From Kribbella sp. ALI-6-A (GTDB taxonomy: Bacteria > Actinomycetota > Actinomycetes > Propionibacteriales > Kribbellaceae): 64,000 nt of DNA. This document shows positions 51,672 through 61,334 of the stretch, one piece after another. Every line of letters starts with the position of its first letter. Positions within the stretch are counted from its first letter, which is position 1. The notes below the pieces were generated by a model that did not search any database, was not told the DNA's origin, and worked only from the letters and a program-made list of their open reading frames with translations. The stretch is from NCBI RefSeq assembly GCF_001984195.1, contig NZ_MTQN01000005.1, positions 1 through 64,000 of the forward strand, read 5' to 3'. A program made the position numbers and the translations under genes.

Positions 51672-52604
51672 ATGGCACCGCATCGGGTCGTCGCCCTCGT
51701 GAAGGCGCCGCAGTCCACGTTCGAACTCGGCTGCGCCGCCTCGGTCTTCCGCGGGGACGACTACAGCTTCGGCGTGTGTGCCGAAACCCCCGGCGAGGTC
51801 GAGACCACCAACGGGTACGCGATGCTGGTGCCGTCCGGCCTGCGCGCGCTCGACCGGGCCGACACGGTTGTCGTCCCTGGCTGGCTGCCGATCGAGGAAC
51901 CGCCATCAGCTGCCGTCGTACGGGCACTGCTGCGAGCGCATCGGCGTGGGGCACGGCTGGTCAGCATCTGCTCGGGCTCGTTCGCCTTGGCCGCAACGGG
52001 TTTGCTCGACGGGCGGGCCGCGACGACGCACTGGGCGTACAGCGCCGAGCTGCAGCGGCGGTTCCCCGGCGTACGGGTTGATCCGGACGTGCTCTACATC
52101 GACCACGGCGACATCGCGACCAGCGCCGGCTCGGGCACCGGACTCGATCTGTGCCTGCATCTGGTCCGCAACGACCACGGCGCCGCGTACGCCGCCCGCG
52201 TGGCCCGCCGGATGGTGATGCCACCGCAGCGCGAGGGCGGGCAGGTCCAGTACCGCGTCGAAACCACCCCGTCAACGGATTCCCTGGCCCCGGTCCTCGA
52301 CTGGGCCACCGAGCGCCTGGCCGAACCGATCACGGTCGACGACCTCGCCGCCCGTGCCGCGATGTCCCCACGCACCCTCACCCGCCGCTTCGCCGAACAA
52401 CTCGGCACCACCCCCGGCCAGTGGATCCTCGCCCGCCGCATCGCCCGCACCCGCGAACTGCTGGAGACCACCGACCTGCCCGTCGACACCATCGCCACCC
52501 AGGTCGGCCTGTCCTCCGCCGTCAACCTCCGCCGCCGCTTCCACGCCGCCGTCCGCACGACCCCGAGCGCCTACCGGCGGGCGTTCCGGTCCAGCCGCGG
52601 CTGA
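51672..52604 (+). CDS. GlxA-type AraC regulator (second copy)
   Basis: A 310-residue regulator with the same plan as the one at 35.8-36.8 kb. It has a DJ-1/PfpI domain (VVALVKAPQSTFELGCAASV, elbow LVSICSGSFALAATG with Cys) and a C-terminal AraC DNA-binding pair (LAARAAMSPRTLTRRFAEQL and IATQVGLSSAVNLRRRFHA). The last third uses C-ending codons much more than the first. It diverges from the small cupin gene, its most likely target. Confidence 0.9.
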   Translation: MAPHRVVALVKAPQSTFELGCAASVFRGDDYSFGVCAETPGEVETTNGYAMLVPSGLRALDRADTVVVPGWLPIEEPPSAAVVRALLRAHRRGARLVSICSGSFALAATGLLDGRAATTHWAYSAELQRRFPGVRVDPDVLYIDHGDIATSAGSGTGLDLCLHLVRNDHGAAYAARVARRMVMPPQREGGQVQYRVETTPSTDSLAPVLDWATERLAEPITVDDLAARAAMSPRTLTRRFAEQLGTTPGQWILARRIARTRELLETTDLPVDTIATQVGLSSAVNLRRRFHAAVRTTPSAYRRAFRSSRG

Positions 52605-52615
52605 CGCCCAATCGT

Positions 52616-53251
52616 TCAGAAGTTGTCGAGTGCGATGAAGTGGGGGATGCGCTCGTCGTCCGGGTCGGCGCCGTAGGTCTTGGCGAACTCGCGGGCGGCG
52701 GGTGGGCCGCCGTACTGGGGGTTCAGGGTGCCGGAGAGGCTTTGCGTCATCACGGCGATGTCGACGTACGGGTCGCCGAGGCCGAGGCGGCTGAGGTCGA
52801 GTACGCCGGTGAACCGCAGCGTCTCCGGGTCGACGAAGACGTTCGGCAGGCAGTAGTCGCCGTGGGTGACGACCGTCGCCTCGCCGGGGAACGGCGAGGT
52901 GAACGGGCAGGTCGTCAGCGTGTGGAGTTCGCGCAGGCCCTCGGCGACGGCTCGCAGTACGGCGGGGCGCTGCTCGGCCGGCCAGGGTTGTGAGGCGTCG
53001 CGACCCTGGAGTTCGGTGGTCAGCATCCAGTTGTTGCCTCGGTCAACCACCTCGGGGCAGCCGAAGCCGGTCGCGCTGAGCCAGGCGACGCGGTCGGCTT
53101 CGTCGTCGACGCCCTGACCGGCCTTGTAGTACAGGGTTTCCCGGGCCCGCTCGAGGCGGACGACGGTTGCGCCGGAACAGCCGAGGTCGATCGGTCGGGC
53201 GCTGTGCGCGTTGAAGCGAGCGGCCAGGGTTTCGACGTCCACTCGCGACAT
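52616..53251 (-). CDS. Short aminoglycoside phosphotransferase-like protein
   Basis: A 211-residue APH(3')-type kinase-fold protein. The catalytic loop VVTHGDYCLPNVFVD (HGDxxxxN) and the metal-binding LDLSRLGLGDPYVDIA are intact. Typical APH(3') enzymes have about 265 residues. Here LTTCPFTSPF is followed almost at once by PGEATVVTHGD, so the helical segment of about 45 residues normally between them is missing in frame. The fold may survive, but aminoglycoside binding is doubtful. It could be a kinase for another substrate or a decaying gene. Confidence 0.8.
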   Translation of the reverse strand: MSRVDVETLAARFNAHSARPIDLGCSGATVVRLERARETLYYKAGQGVDDEADRVAWLSATGFGCPEVVDRGNNWMLTTELQGRDASQPWPAEQRPAVLRAVAEGLRELHTLTTCPFTSPFPGEATVVTHGDYCLPNVFVDPETLRFTGVLDLSRLGLGDPYVDIAVMTQSLSGTLNPQYGGPPAAREFAKTYGADPDDERIPHFIALDNF

Positions 53252-53360
53252 CGTACGAGCGAAGGCGGACCTCCACCACCGACTAACCTTCGGCTCCGCG
53301 CCGGCGCCAGGCTGGGCGGGCGTCCCGCGCGGAGGCTTGATCGGTGGTGGAGGTCGGAGA

Positions 53361-54643
53361 TCAGCGCAGCGTGCGGTGCAGCGCCTTGATCAGTTCGCCG
53401 TCGGCGGTGTCGCCGTCCAGCGACCAGATCATCGCGCCGCCGAGGTGACGCTGGTTGATGTAGTTCGCCTTGCGCTTCATCTCGGTCGGGTCGTCCCAGG
53501 TCCAGAACGTCGTCCCGTCGAACAGCCAGGCGAAGCCGGCCTTCTCGTCACGGTGCACGGTGAACTGGGACAGCTGTGCCTTCAGCAGCCGGTAGTCCTC
53601 ATAACCGGCCTCGTACGTCGCCGGGGCGGGGCCGGTCGCCGGCTGGAAGAGGCCGTTGTTCTGGTTCGTCACGCCGGTCCAGCCGCGGCTGTAGAACGGG
53701 ACGCCCATCACCAGCTTGTTCCGTGGCGCGCCGCGGGTCAGATACGCGTCGATCGTCACCTGCGAGCTGAACTCGGCCGCCGACGGATCACCGGCCGGAC
53801 CGTCGATCGCCGACTGCTGGTTGGTCACCGGGTCCCAGGCGCCGTGGTAGTCGTAACCCTGGGTGGTGGCGAAGGTCAGGTTCTGAAGATCTTGCCGACC
53901 TCGAACCCGTTGTCGATCTGCGCCGGCGCGGCCGGCAGGAACGCCGACAGCGTGTAGCGCCCACGGAACGGCCAGGACATCCGGTCGAGCTGCTTGCGGT
54001 ACTCACGGACCAGCGCGGTGAAGTTCTGCTTGTCCTCCGGGCGAATCACGTTGCCCGGGGCACCTTCACTGCCCGGCCACTCCCAGTCCAGGTCGATACC
54101 GTCGAAGACACCCTTCGCCGCGCCGGCCGGTGCACCCGGGAGGTTGCCCTTGATCCACAGATCCAGGCAGGACTTCACGTGCGCGGCCCGGCTCGCCGGC
54201 GTGAGCGCGGCGTTCGAGAAGTACTTCGAGCCGGTCCAGCCGCCCAGCGAGATGCTGACCCGCAGCTTCGGGTACTTCTGCCTCAACTGCTTGAGCTGGT
54301 TGAGGTTGCCGGCCAGCGGCTGCCCCTCGACATCAGCCTTGCCACTGACACTCTGCTCCGCCGTGAACGGCCGCTGATAGTCGGCCCAGGCGTCGCTGCT
54401 CACGCACTTGCCCTGCTCGTCCAGGAACCCGAACGCGTAGTTCAGATGGGTGAGCTTGCCGGCGGTGCCGTTCTTCACCAGGTCGCTCACCAGGAAGTTG
54501 CGGTCGTACCCACTCCACTGGGTGTAGTACCCCACCACACGCTTGCCGCTGCCGTGCGCCTCGGCAGGCACCGCGGTCAACCCCACCGGCGCCACCACGG
54601 CCAAGGCCGCGAGCACCACAAGACTCCGACGTTTCACAGACAT
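53361..54643 (-). pseudogene. Secreted GH18 chitinase with a single-base frameshift
   Basis: The gene starts at the ATG at 54643 with a signal peptide (RRSLVVLAALAVVAPVGLT). The catalytic motif DGIDLDWEWPG is intact, and the frame runs to GFEVGKIF, then hits a stop at 53876. In the next frame the chitinase continues as QNLTFATTQGYDYHGAWDP, MGVPFYSRGW and GAMIWSLDGD to 53361. The length, 1283 bases, is one short of a multiple of three. A missing C between IF and QN near 53885 restores a 427-residue protein. This is either a real inactivating mutation or a sequencing error. Chitinases degrade chitin to products the Ngc transporter takes up. Confidence 0.9.
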
Positions 54644-54707
54644 TGAGCCCCCCAACGGGCGGTTTGGAGGGACAGATGCGGCTCACCCTAGGCCTCCCCA
54701 CCCCTTT

Positions 54708-54718
54708 AGACAATGTCT
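54708..54718. promoter_or_regulatory. Small dyad upstream of the chitinase pseudogene
   Basis: AGACA-A-TGTCT lies 65 bases upstream of the chitinase start. It is not a clear DasR site, although its centre resembles one. The 10-mer GACAATGTCT also occurs at 33047-33056. Confidence 0.3.
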
Positions 54719-54741
54719 CTACCGAAGTCGGATCGGCGATC

Positions 54742-55275
54742 TCACCCGAACCGAAGCTCGGCGATCGTCCCCAGATCGATCCCGTACCGGGCGTAGACCT
54801 TCGTCGTGTTCTCCCCGGTCAGCTGTTCCTCGCCGGTACCCAGCAGTCCCGCGACCTCGATCACGTGCGCGCGGGAGTCCCCTTCGATCTCCAGGTACGG
54901 CGGAATCAGCGGCCAGGTGTCGATCTCCAGCCGCGCCCCCGCCAGCTCGTAGCTCTCCCGCCGGTTCTCCTGATACGACTTCGCCTCGAAGCCGATCCGC
55001 CGCAGGAGTTCGTGGGTGGTCGCGAAGTCACTCACCACCACTTCGGTCTCGCTGGTCCCGTCGATCCCGTCGTGCGCGATCTCCTTCATGGTGAGGGTCG
55101 CCTGCCGGCCGTCGTCGCGCAGGCGGATCCAGCGTGAGGTGTCGCCCGCCTGTACGTCGTACACGAACCGCCGCATCAGGCTCTCACCGGCCGGTCGGCC
55201 GCCCGCCGCCACCATCCGATCCCGGATGCCGTCGGCGTCGATCTCCAGGACCTTGGCCTCGAACTCGATCGGCAT
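54742..55275 (-). CDS. CYTH-domain protein (class IV adenylate cyclase / thiamine triphosphatase fold)
   Basis: A 177-residue CYTH tunnel-fold protein starting MPIEFEAKVLEID, where EFEAK is the ExExK signature. Further conserved charged strands are RRFVYD, WIRLRDDG, TLTMKE, LEIDTWPLIPPYLEIEGDS and the ending TTKVYARYGIDL. Relatives hydrolyse inorganic tri- or polyphosphate or thiamine triphosphate, or make cAMP; the activity here cannot be told apart. GAAAGGA lies before the ATG. Confidence 0.88.
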   Translation of the reverse strand: MPIEFEAKVLEIDADGIRDRMVAAGGRPAGESLMRRFVYDVQAGDTSRWIRLRDDGRQATLTMKEIAHDGIDGTSETEVVVSDFATTHELLRRIGFEAKSYQENRRESYELAGARLEIDTWPLIPPYLEIEGDSRAHVIEVAGLLGTGEEQLTGENTTKVYARYGIDLGTIAELRFG

Positions 55276-55307
55276 CCGCGTCCTTTCGGTTCCGCTGCTC
55301 GAACCGC

Positions 55308-55344
55308 TGCCGGGCCGAGGTCGAGAGACGACCTCAGCCCGGCA
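55308..55344 (-). terminator. Hairpin between purH and the CYTH gene
   Basis: A 16-bp stem with one mismatch (TGCCGGGCCGAGGTCG pairing with CGACCTCAGCCCGGCA) and a 5-base loop lies 46 bases after the purH stop, on the purH strand. It could end the purN-purH transcript. Confidence 0.6.
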
Positions 55345-55389
55345 CTCACCGCATTCTTTTCTATTTTGTTCGACTTGACCCGTTTCGGC

Positions 55390-56949
55390 TCAGTGGAAGA
55401 AGTGCCGCGTCCCGGTGAAGTACATCGTGATGCCGGCCTTGCGGGCGGCCTCGATGGCGGCTTCGTCGCGGATCGAGCCGCCGGGCTGGACGACGGCGGT
55501 GACGCCGCCCTCGATCAGCACCTCCAGGCCGTCCGGGAACGGGAAGAACGCGTCGGAGGCGGCCACCGAGCCGACCGCGCGCTCGCCGGCGCGGGTGACG
55601 GCCAGGCGGCAGGAGTCGACGCGGTTGACCTGGCCCATGCCGACGCCGACCGACGCGCCCTGGGAGGCGAGCAGGATGGCGTTGGACTTGACCGCGCGGC
55701 AGGCCTTCCAGGCGAAGGCGAGGTCGGCGAGCACCTCGGGCGAGGCAGGGTCGCCGGCGGCCAGGGTCCAGGCGTTCGGGTCGTCGCCCTCGGCCTGGAA
55801 GCGGTCGCTGTGCTGCAGCAGCAGGCCGCCGCTGATCGGGCGCATCTCGACGGTCTCCGACGAGTCCCGCGCCGGAGCCACCAGCAGCCGGATGTTCTTC
55901 TTGGCCTGCAGGATCTCGACCGCACCGTCCTCGTAGGCCGGCGCGACCAGCACCTCGGTGAAGATCTCCGCGACCTGCTTGGCCATCTCGACGGTGACCG
56001 GCGCGTTGGTCGCGATCACCCCGCCGTACGCCGAGACCGGGTCGCACTCGTGCGCCCGGCGGTGCGCCTCGGCGATGTCGGCGCCGACCGCGATCCCGCA
56101 CGGGTTGGCGTGCTTGATGATCGCCACCGCCGGCTCGGCGAAGTCGTACGCCGTCCGCCGGGCCGCGTCGGCGTCGACGTAGTTGTTGTACGACATCTCC
56201 TTGCCGTGCAGCTGCTCGGCCGACGCCAGGCCGCCGCGGCCGTTGACGTACAGCGCGGCCGGCTGGTGCGGGTTCTCGCCGTAGCGCAGCACGGCCTTCT
56301 TGTCCCAGGCGGCGCCGATCCAGGCCGGGAAGTTCGAGCCCTCGCTGGTGTCGGTGAGCACGTTGCCCATCCAGGAAGCGACGGCCACGTCGTACTCGGC
56401 GGTGTGCACGAACGCCGCCGCGGCGAGCCGCTGCCGCTCCTGCAGCGAGAAGCCGCCTTCCTCCAGCACGGTGTAGATGTCCGCGTACTGCGACGGCGAG
56501 GTCACCACCGCGACGTTGGCGTGGTTCTTCGCCGCGCCGCGCACCATCGACGGGCCCCCGATGTCGATCTGCTCGATGCACTCCTCGGTGGAGGCGCCGG
56601 AGGCGACCGTCTCGGTGAACGGGTACAGGTTGCTGACCAGCAGGTCGAACGGCTCGACCCGCATCTCGGCCAGCTGCTCGACGTGGTCGGGCTTGCGGAC
56701 GTCGGCCAGCAGCCCGGCGTGCACCTTCGGGTGCAGGGTCTTGACCCGCCCGTCCAGGCACTCGGGGAAGCCGGTCAGCTCCTCCACCTTGGTCACCGGT
56801 ACGCCGGCCGCGGCGATCCGGCTCGCGGTGGAACCGGTCGAGACGATCTGGACGCCGGCCTCGGACAGCGCCTTCGCGAGCTCCTCCAGACCGGTCTTGT
56901 CGTAGACGCTGATCAGCGCCCGGCGGATCGGCCTGCGGTCGGTGCTCAC
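55390..56949 (-). CDS. purH: Bifunctional AICAR transformylase/IMP cyclohydrolase
   Basis: A 519-residue enzyme for the last two steps of IMP synthesis. The N-terminal cyclohydrolase part starts [17 protein letters not shown] and has the phosphate loop [14 protein letters not shown] and [17 protein letters not shown]. The C-terminal transformylase has [34 protein letters not shown] and [10 protein letters not shown]. The GTG start overlaps the purN stop by 4 bases, so the two are coupled. Confidence 0.96.
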   Translation of the reverse strand: MSTDRRPIRRALISVYDKTGLEELAKALSEAGVQIVSTGSTASRIAAAGVPVTKVEELTGFPECLDGRVKTLHPKVHAGLLADVRKPDHVEQLAEMRVEPFDLLVSNLYPFTETVASGASTEECIEQIDIGGPSMVRGAAKNHANVAVVTSPSQYADIYTVLEEGGFSLQERQRLAAAAFVHTAEYDVAVASWMGNVLTDTSEGSNFPAWIGAAWDKKAVLRYGENPHQPAALYVNGRGGLASAEQLHGKEMSYNNYVDADAARRTAYDFAEPAVAIIKHANPCGIAVGADIAEAHRRAHECDPVSAYGGVIATNAPVTVEMAKQVAEIFTEVLVAPAYEDGAVEILQAKKNIRLLVAPARDSSETVEMRPISGGLLLQHSDRFQAEGDDPNAWTLAAGDPASPEVLADLAFAWKACRAVKSNAILLASQGASVGVGMGQVNRVDSCRLAVTRAGERAVGSVAASDAFFPFPDGLEVLIEGGVTAVVQPGGSIRDEAAIEAARKAGITMYFTGTRHFFH

Positions 56950-57593
56950 TTCAGTCGAACCTTTCGTCCGGTGATGGTCCAGCCGTGACGGACCAGGCGG
57001 CCGACCCACTCCACCAACTGGCGGCGTTCGACCTCCTTGATCCGCTCGGTCAGGGTTTCTTCGGTGTCGTCGTCCTCGACGCCTACGACGACCTGGCCGA
57101 TGATCGGCCCGGTGTCGACGCCGCCGTCGACGAAGAACAGCGTCGCGCCGGCCACCTTCACGCCGTACTCGAGCGCGTCGCGGGGTCCGTGGATGCCGGG
57201 GAAGGCCGGCAGCAGCGCGTTGTGGGTGTTGATGTACCGGTCACCGAAAGCGGCCAGGAAGTCGTCGCCGACCAGCTTCAGGAACCCGGCCGAGACGACC
57301 AGATCAGGCTGGTACTGCGCGACCGACGCGGTCAGCGCCCGGTCCCATTCGGCCCGCTCGGCGTAGTCCTTGACCTTGTGCACGAACGTCGGAACACCCG
57401 CCGCCTCGGCCTTGTCCAGCCCGGCGATGCCGTCCCGGTCAGCGCCGACGGCGACCACCTGGGCGCCGTACGCCGGATCCTGGCAGGCGTCCAGCAGGGC
57501 CTGCAGGTTCGAACCCGAGCCGGAGACCAGCACGACGAGGCGTGCACGTCGTGAATCAGGCGCAGCGGAGGGTGGCGCAACCGGGTCTGTCAC
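56946..57593 (-). CDS. purN: Phosphoribosylglycinamide formyltransferase
   Basis: A 215-residue enzyme that transfers the formyl group from 10-formyl-THF to GAR. It has the phosphate-binding [17 protein letters not shown], the catalytic Asn/His/Asp in [22 protein letters not shown] and [14 protein letters not shown] chose the GTG at 57593; the longer open frame upstream is not coding. It follows the DUF6350 gene by 10 bases and overlaps purH. Confidence 0.95.
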   Translation of the reverse strand: MTDPVAPPSAAPDSRRARLVVLVSGSGSNLQALLDACQDPAYGAQVVAVGADRDGIAGLDKAEAAGVPTFVHKVKDYAERAEWDRALTASVAQYQPDLVVSAGFLKLVGDDFLAAFGDRYINTHNALLPAFPGIHGPRDALEYGVKVAGATLFFVDGGVDTGPIIGQVVVGVEDDDTEETLTERIKEVERRQLVEWVGRLVRHGWTITGRKVRLK

Positions 57594-57603
57594 GCGCCAA
57601 ACC

Positions 57604-58863
57604 TTATCGCCCGGGCACAGGGCTCCCATCGGCCGGGCGGCGAGCAGCCAGTACGCCGGCCGCGGCCGCTGCACCGATCGCCATCCCCGCGCCGAGCAGC
57701 CCGGCGGCCGGCAGCGCGCTCGCGACCCCGAACTCGGCCATCCGGCCCGGACCCGCCGAACCACCGGCCAGCAGCATCAGGATCAGCAGCCCGACGCTCG
57801 CCAGCAACGCCGACATCGCTCCGCGCAGGGCGAACGCGTCCCACCCCAGCGCGTCGGACTCCGGCGCGGCCATCCCGCGCCGTGCCACCACCAGCCCGGC
57901 GACGGCTCCGGCGAGCAACGGCACGATCGCGGTCAGCACCAACAGGTACGCCGGCGTCGCGCCGTCCGACGGTACGGCGGCCAGCAGCGGCAGGGCCGGC
58001 AGGTTGCCGACGTCGACCCCGGTCGGCGCGATCGACGTCCCGACGCCGAGCTGGAAGCCTGGTCCGGCCAGGAACGAGACGAAGTACAGCACCATGTTCG
58101 GCAGCAGGCCGAGGCAGATCGCGAACAGCACGACCGAGCCCACGACGCCGGTGTCGAGCAGCTCCAGCATCCCGGTCACGCGGGAGAACCGGACGGCCAG
58201 CAGTACGGCGTACAGGAGTGAAGCGACGGCGATGACCGTGAGCATCGCGGCGGCGGCCGCCGGCACGGTGTCGCGCAGCCCGCTGGGCGTCGCGTCCGCG
58301 ATGTCCGCGGCGGCGCCGGACTCGACCAGGATCCCGGCCGTCCCGGCGACGGCCGCGAGGCAGGCGGCACCGAAAAAGGCCGACAGCGGCGAGATCTTCA
58401 GCCCGCCCTCGGAGGTGAGCAGCGCGATGATCAGCGCGCCCAGGCCGTAGGTGCCGGCGAACGCGGCGGCGGCGGTCAGCAGGTCCTTGGTCCGGTCGGC
58501 GGCGCTGATCCGGGCGGTGAACCGGCCCCCGCGGAACAGGCACCAGCCGAGAAAGGCGGTCAGGCCGAGCGGCGCGACCGAGATCGAGCTGCCGTCGAGG
58601 CTGACCCCGGCCTTGTGCGCGACCAGCCAGACCGAGGCGCCGGCCCGGACGGCGCCGGAGGCTCCGCCGAAGGTCGCGGCCAGCCAGCCGATCACGGCGA
58701 CGGCGGCGCAGGCCAGCAGACCGGCGAGCAGGCAGGCACCGGCTCCGACCACGGCGGCGATCACCACCGGCCGCGGCGGGACGACGGGCGCGGGCTGGGC
58801 GGGCCCGGGCGCCTGGTGAGATCCGCCGTCACGGGCGCCCGGACGGCTCAGCATGTCGGTCAT
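57604..58863 (-). CDS. DUF6350-type polytopic membrane protein
   Basis: A 419-residue membrane protein with about ten hydrophobic segments after a Pro-rich cytoplasmic start of about 40 residues. Landmarks are VWLVAHKAGVSLDGSSISVA, LTAFLGWCLFRGGR and LPNMVLYFVSFLAGPGFQLG. I match it to DUF6350, which often sits between sucD and purN in actinobacteria. Function unknown. The stop lies 10 bases from purN, so the three genes are probably one operon. The ATG at 58863 has only a weak GGAAG before it. Confidence 0.8.
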   Translation of the reverse strand: MTDMLSRPGARDGGSHQAPGPAQPAPVVPPRPVVIAAVVGAGACLLAGLLACAAVAVIGWLAATFGGASGAVRAGASVWLVAHKAGVSLDGSSISVAPLGLTAFLGWCLFRGGRFTARISAADRTKDLLTAAAAFAGTYGLGALIIALLTSEGGLKISPLSAFFGAACLAAVAGTAGILVESGAAADIADATPSGLRDTVPAAAAAMLTVIAVASLLYAVLLAVRFSRVTGMLELLDTGVVGSVVLFAICLGLLPNMVLYFVSFLAGPGFQLGVGTSIAPTGVDVGNLPALPLLAAVPSDGATPAYLLVLTAIVPLLAGAVAGLVVARRGMAAPESDALGWDAFALRGAMSALLASVGLLILMLLAGGSAGPGRMAEFGVASALPAAGLLGAGMAIGAAAAAGVLAARRPADGSPVPGR

Positions 58864-58978
58864 GTGGCTTCCATCGTCGCCCCGGCCCGGGGGACAGGTC
58901 GTTCTGACACGCCGGATGTGGAAGACTTCGCCGGGCTGACTCGGCGTGGCTGCTTGCCAGGCACCGGGTACATTCGGC

Positions 58979-60370
58979 GTGGACTCGGAAGGCACGCCCT
59001 CGGGGTGGAATCAGTCAGGAGGTCTGGAGTCATTGTCCGGTTCCCACCGTGCGCCCCGCGGCGGCGGTCGCGCCGCGGCCCGCGAGGCGCGACGGCAGCA
59101 GTCGCGCCGCCGGAACCAGATGATCGGCGCGGGCGCTGCTGTCCTGGTCCTGCTCGGCGGCGGCGGAATCGCCGCGGTGAACGCGTTCGGCGGTGACGAC
59201 TCCCCCAGCGACTCCAAGGCCGGCAGCCCGGACGGCGCCAAGGACGGCGACAAGGACCAGCTGGCCGACGCCAAGGTCCTGATCGACGGCCCGGCGGCCA
59301 AGTCACTGAGCCCGACCGGCACCTGGGCGGTCGCCACGACGGCCGACGGCAGCAGCGCGCCGGACAAGTCGTTCGTCTGCCAGGTCCAGCGCTTCGCCGA
59401 CCCGGCCGGCGTCCGGACCTGGGTGCGCACCTTCCGCAACGCCGCCACCAAGGACTCCGCGGTCCAGTACGTCGAGGTCTCCAACGACACCGCCGCGGCC
59501 GCCAAGTCGTACAGCACGATCACCACCTGGCTCAGCCAGTGCAACACCCCGCAGGTCCGCCTGGTCGCCAGCTACACCACCGAGGGCCTCGGCGAGCGCG
59601 GCGTGATCGCGGTCTTCGGCCAGCCCAACGGCAGCAAGTCGAGCAAGTTCCGCACGGTCAGCGTGACGACGGCCGGCCAGGCCACGATGGTGCTCGAGCA
59701 CGACTCCACCGGCGGTACGCCGCCCAAGCCGGACGGCGTGCTGGCGACCGCGAGCGCGGGACTGAAGCGGATCTGCGCCGAGACCGGCGCGGACTGCGGC
59801 TCGGGCAGCCTGACGGCCAAGCCGGGCCTGCTGCCGACGCAGGAGGCCGCGGGGTTCATGGCGCCGATCGACCTGCCGGTGCTGCCGAGCATCGACAAGC
59901 CGTGGGTCAGCGTGCCCGGCGAGGTCCGCTCCGGGACGCTGTGCGAGAAGATCGACCTGAAGAAGGCCAAGGCGACCAAGTACAAGACCCAGACGTACGT
60001 CGTACCGGAGGCGCAGGCGCCGACCGAGTTCGGGATGGACGCCACGGTCGCCAAGTTCGCCTCGCCGTCGGCGGCGTCGGCGTTCGTCACCCAGATCCGC
60101 AAGAACGTCGACGGCTGCGCGAAGACCACCTCGACCGCGACGGTGAAGTCGACCGGCACGCTCGCGCTGAGCACGGTCAAGGGCGAGGCCTGGAAGGCCA
60201 CCTACGACACCGGCGGCGGCAAGGTGTTCACGTTCCGGATCGGGATCGTCGGCTCCGGCGACCGGGCCGTCTACCTGCTCTACCCGGTGCTGAAGAACCT
60301 CGACATCACCGACAGCGCCTTCACCGAGATCCTCAGCCGCGCGGCCGAGCGGTCGGCGGCCTTCAAGTAG
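58979..60370 (+). CDS. Membrane-anchored extracellular protein with two similar domains, unknown function
   Basis: A 463-residue protein I do not recognise. A basic Arg-rich start (AAAREARRQQSRRRNQ) is followed by one membrane helix near 48-68 (MIGAGAAVLVLLGGGGIAAV), a Ser/Asp/Lys linker and a large outside part. Two regions look alike: one around TWVRTFRNAATKDSAVQYVE to about 250, and one around SAFVTQIRKNVDGCAKTTST to the end. Both have a Cys at the same place and recall the PknH-type sensor fold. The GTG at 58979 lies 4 bases after TACATT, a possible -10, so it may be leaderless. A strong terminator follows. Confidence 0.75.
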   Translation: MDSEGTPSGWNQSGGLESLSGSHRAPRGGGRAAAREARRQQSRRRNQMIGAGAAVLVLLGGGGIAAVNAFGGDDSPSDSKAGSPDGAKDGDKDQLADAKVLIDGPAAKSLSPTGTWAVATTADGSSAPDKSFVCQVQRFADPAGVRTWVRTFRNAATKDSAVQYVEVSNDTAAAAKSYSTITTWLSQCNTPQVRLVASYTTEGLGERGVIAVFGQPNGSKSSKFRTVSVTTAGQATMVLEHDSTGGTPPKPDGVLATASAGLKRICAETGADCGSGSLTAKPGLLPTQEAAGFMAPIDLPVLPSIDKPWVSVPGEVRSGTLCEKIDLKKAKATKYKTQTYVVPEAQAPTEFGMDATVAKFASPSAASAFVTQIRKNVDGCAKTTSTATVKSTGTLALSTVKGEAWKATYDTGGGKVFTFRIGIVGSGDRAVYLLYPVLKNLDITDSAFTEILSRAAERSAAFK

Positions 60371-60379
60371 GACAACCGA

Positions 60380-60416
60380 AAAGACCGCGGTCCCGAGCCG
60401 GGACCGCGGTCTTTTT
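60380..60416. terminator. Bidirectional intrinsic terminator
   Basis: A 15-bp perfect stem from AAAGACCGCGGTCCC with a GAGCC loop is followed by a T-tract on the + strand and by the A/T equivalent on the other. It lies 9 bases after the unknown membrane protein's stop and 14 bases from the sucD end, so it serves both convergent genes. Confidence 0.92.
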
Positions 60417-60430
60417 CGTTGGGCCGGGAA

Positions 60431-61321
60431 TTACTTGTTCAGGCCCTGCATGATCTCGCGCATCAGGTTGGCGGTCTCGGTCGGCGTCTTGCCGACCTTC
60501 ACGCCGACCGCCTCGAGCGCCTCCTGCTTGGCGGCCGCCGTACCGGACGAGCCGGACACGATCGCGCCCGCGTGGCCCATCGTCTTGCCCTCCGGCGCGG
60601 TGAAGCCCGCGACGTAACCGACGACCGGCTTGGTGACGTTGTCCTTGATGAACGCCGCCGCCCGCTCCTCGGCGTCGCCGCCGATCTCGCCGATCATCAC
60701 GATCGCGTCGGTGTCGGGGTCGTCCTGGAACGCCTGCAGCGCGTCGATGTGGGTGGTACCGATGATCGGGTCACCACCGATGCCAATCGCGGTGGAGAAG
60801 CCGAAGTCCCGCAGCTCGTACATCATCTGGTACGTCAGCGTGCCGGACTTCGACACCAGGCCGATCCGGCCCTGGCCGGCGATGTCGGCCGGGATGATGC
60901 CGGCGTTGGACTCACCCGGCGTGATGATGCCGGGGCAGTTCGGGCCGATCACCCGGGTCTTGCCGGAGGCCTGCGCGGCGGCGAAGAACGCGGCGGTGTC
61001 GTGCACCGGCACGCCCTCGGTGATCACCACGACCAGCGGGATCTCGGCCTCGATCGCCTCGAGCACCGCGTCCTTGGTGAACTTCGGCGGGACGAAAACG
61101 ACCGACACGTTCGCGCCGGTCTCCTTCATCGCGTCCGCGACGCCACCGAAGACCGGCACTGCCTTGCCGTCGAAGTCGACGCTCTCGCCGGCCTTGCGCG
61201 GGTTCACGCCGCCGACGATGTTGGTGCCGGAGGCAAGCATCCGGGTGGTGTGCTTGGTGCCCTCGGAGCCGGTCATGCCCTGGACGATGACCTTGCTGTC
61301 CTTGGTCAGGAAGATAGACAT
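60431..61321 (-). CDS. sucD: Succinate-CoA ligase, alpha subunit
   Basis: A 296-residue subunit of the TCA enzyme that makes succinate and ATP or GTP from succinyl-CoA. The CoA-binding region is [16 protein letters not shown] and the phosphorylated His lies in [17 protein letters not shown] near residue 245. [17 protein letters not shown] is also typical. It begins 13 bases after the sucC stop, in one operon with it. Confidence 0.97.
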   Translation of the reverse strand: MSIFLTKDSKVIVQGMTGSEGTKHTTRMLASGTNIVGGVNPRKAGESVDFDGKAVPVFGGVADAMKETGANVSVVFVPPKFTKDAVLEAIEAEIPLVVVITEGVPVHDTAAFFAAAQASGKTRVIGPNCPGIITPGESNAGIIPADIAGQGRIGLVSKSGTLTYQMMYELRDFGFSTAIGIGGDPIIGTTHIDALQAFQDDPDTDAIVMIGEIGGDAEERAAAFIKDNVTKPVVGYVAGFTAPEGKTMGHAGAIVSGSSGTAAAKQEALEAVGVKVGKTPTETANLMREIMQGLNK

Positions 61322-61334
61322 GTTCAGCGATCCC

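Noticed and set aside
50307..52604. Pirin, cupin and GlxA genes as one new operon-like system
   Set aside because: The genes are convergent or divergent rather than cotranscribed, and each is a common stand-alone family.
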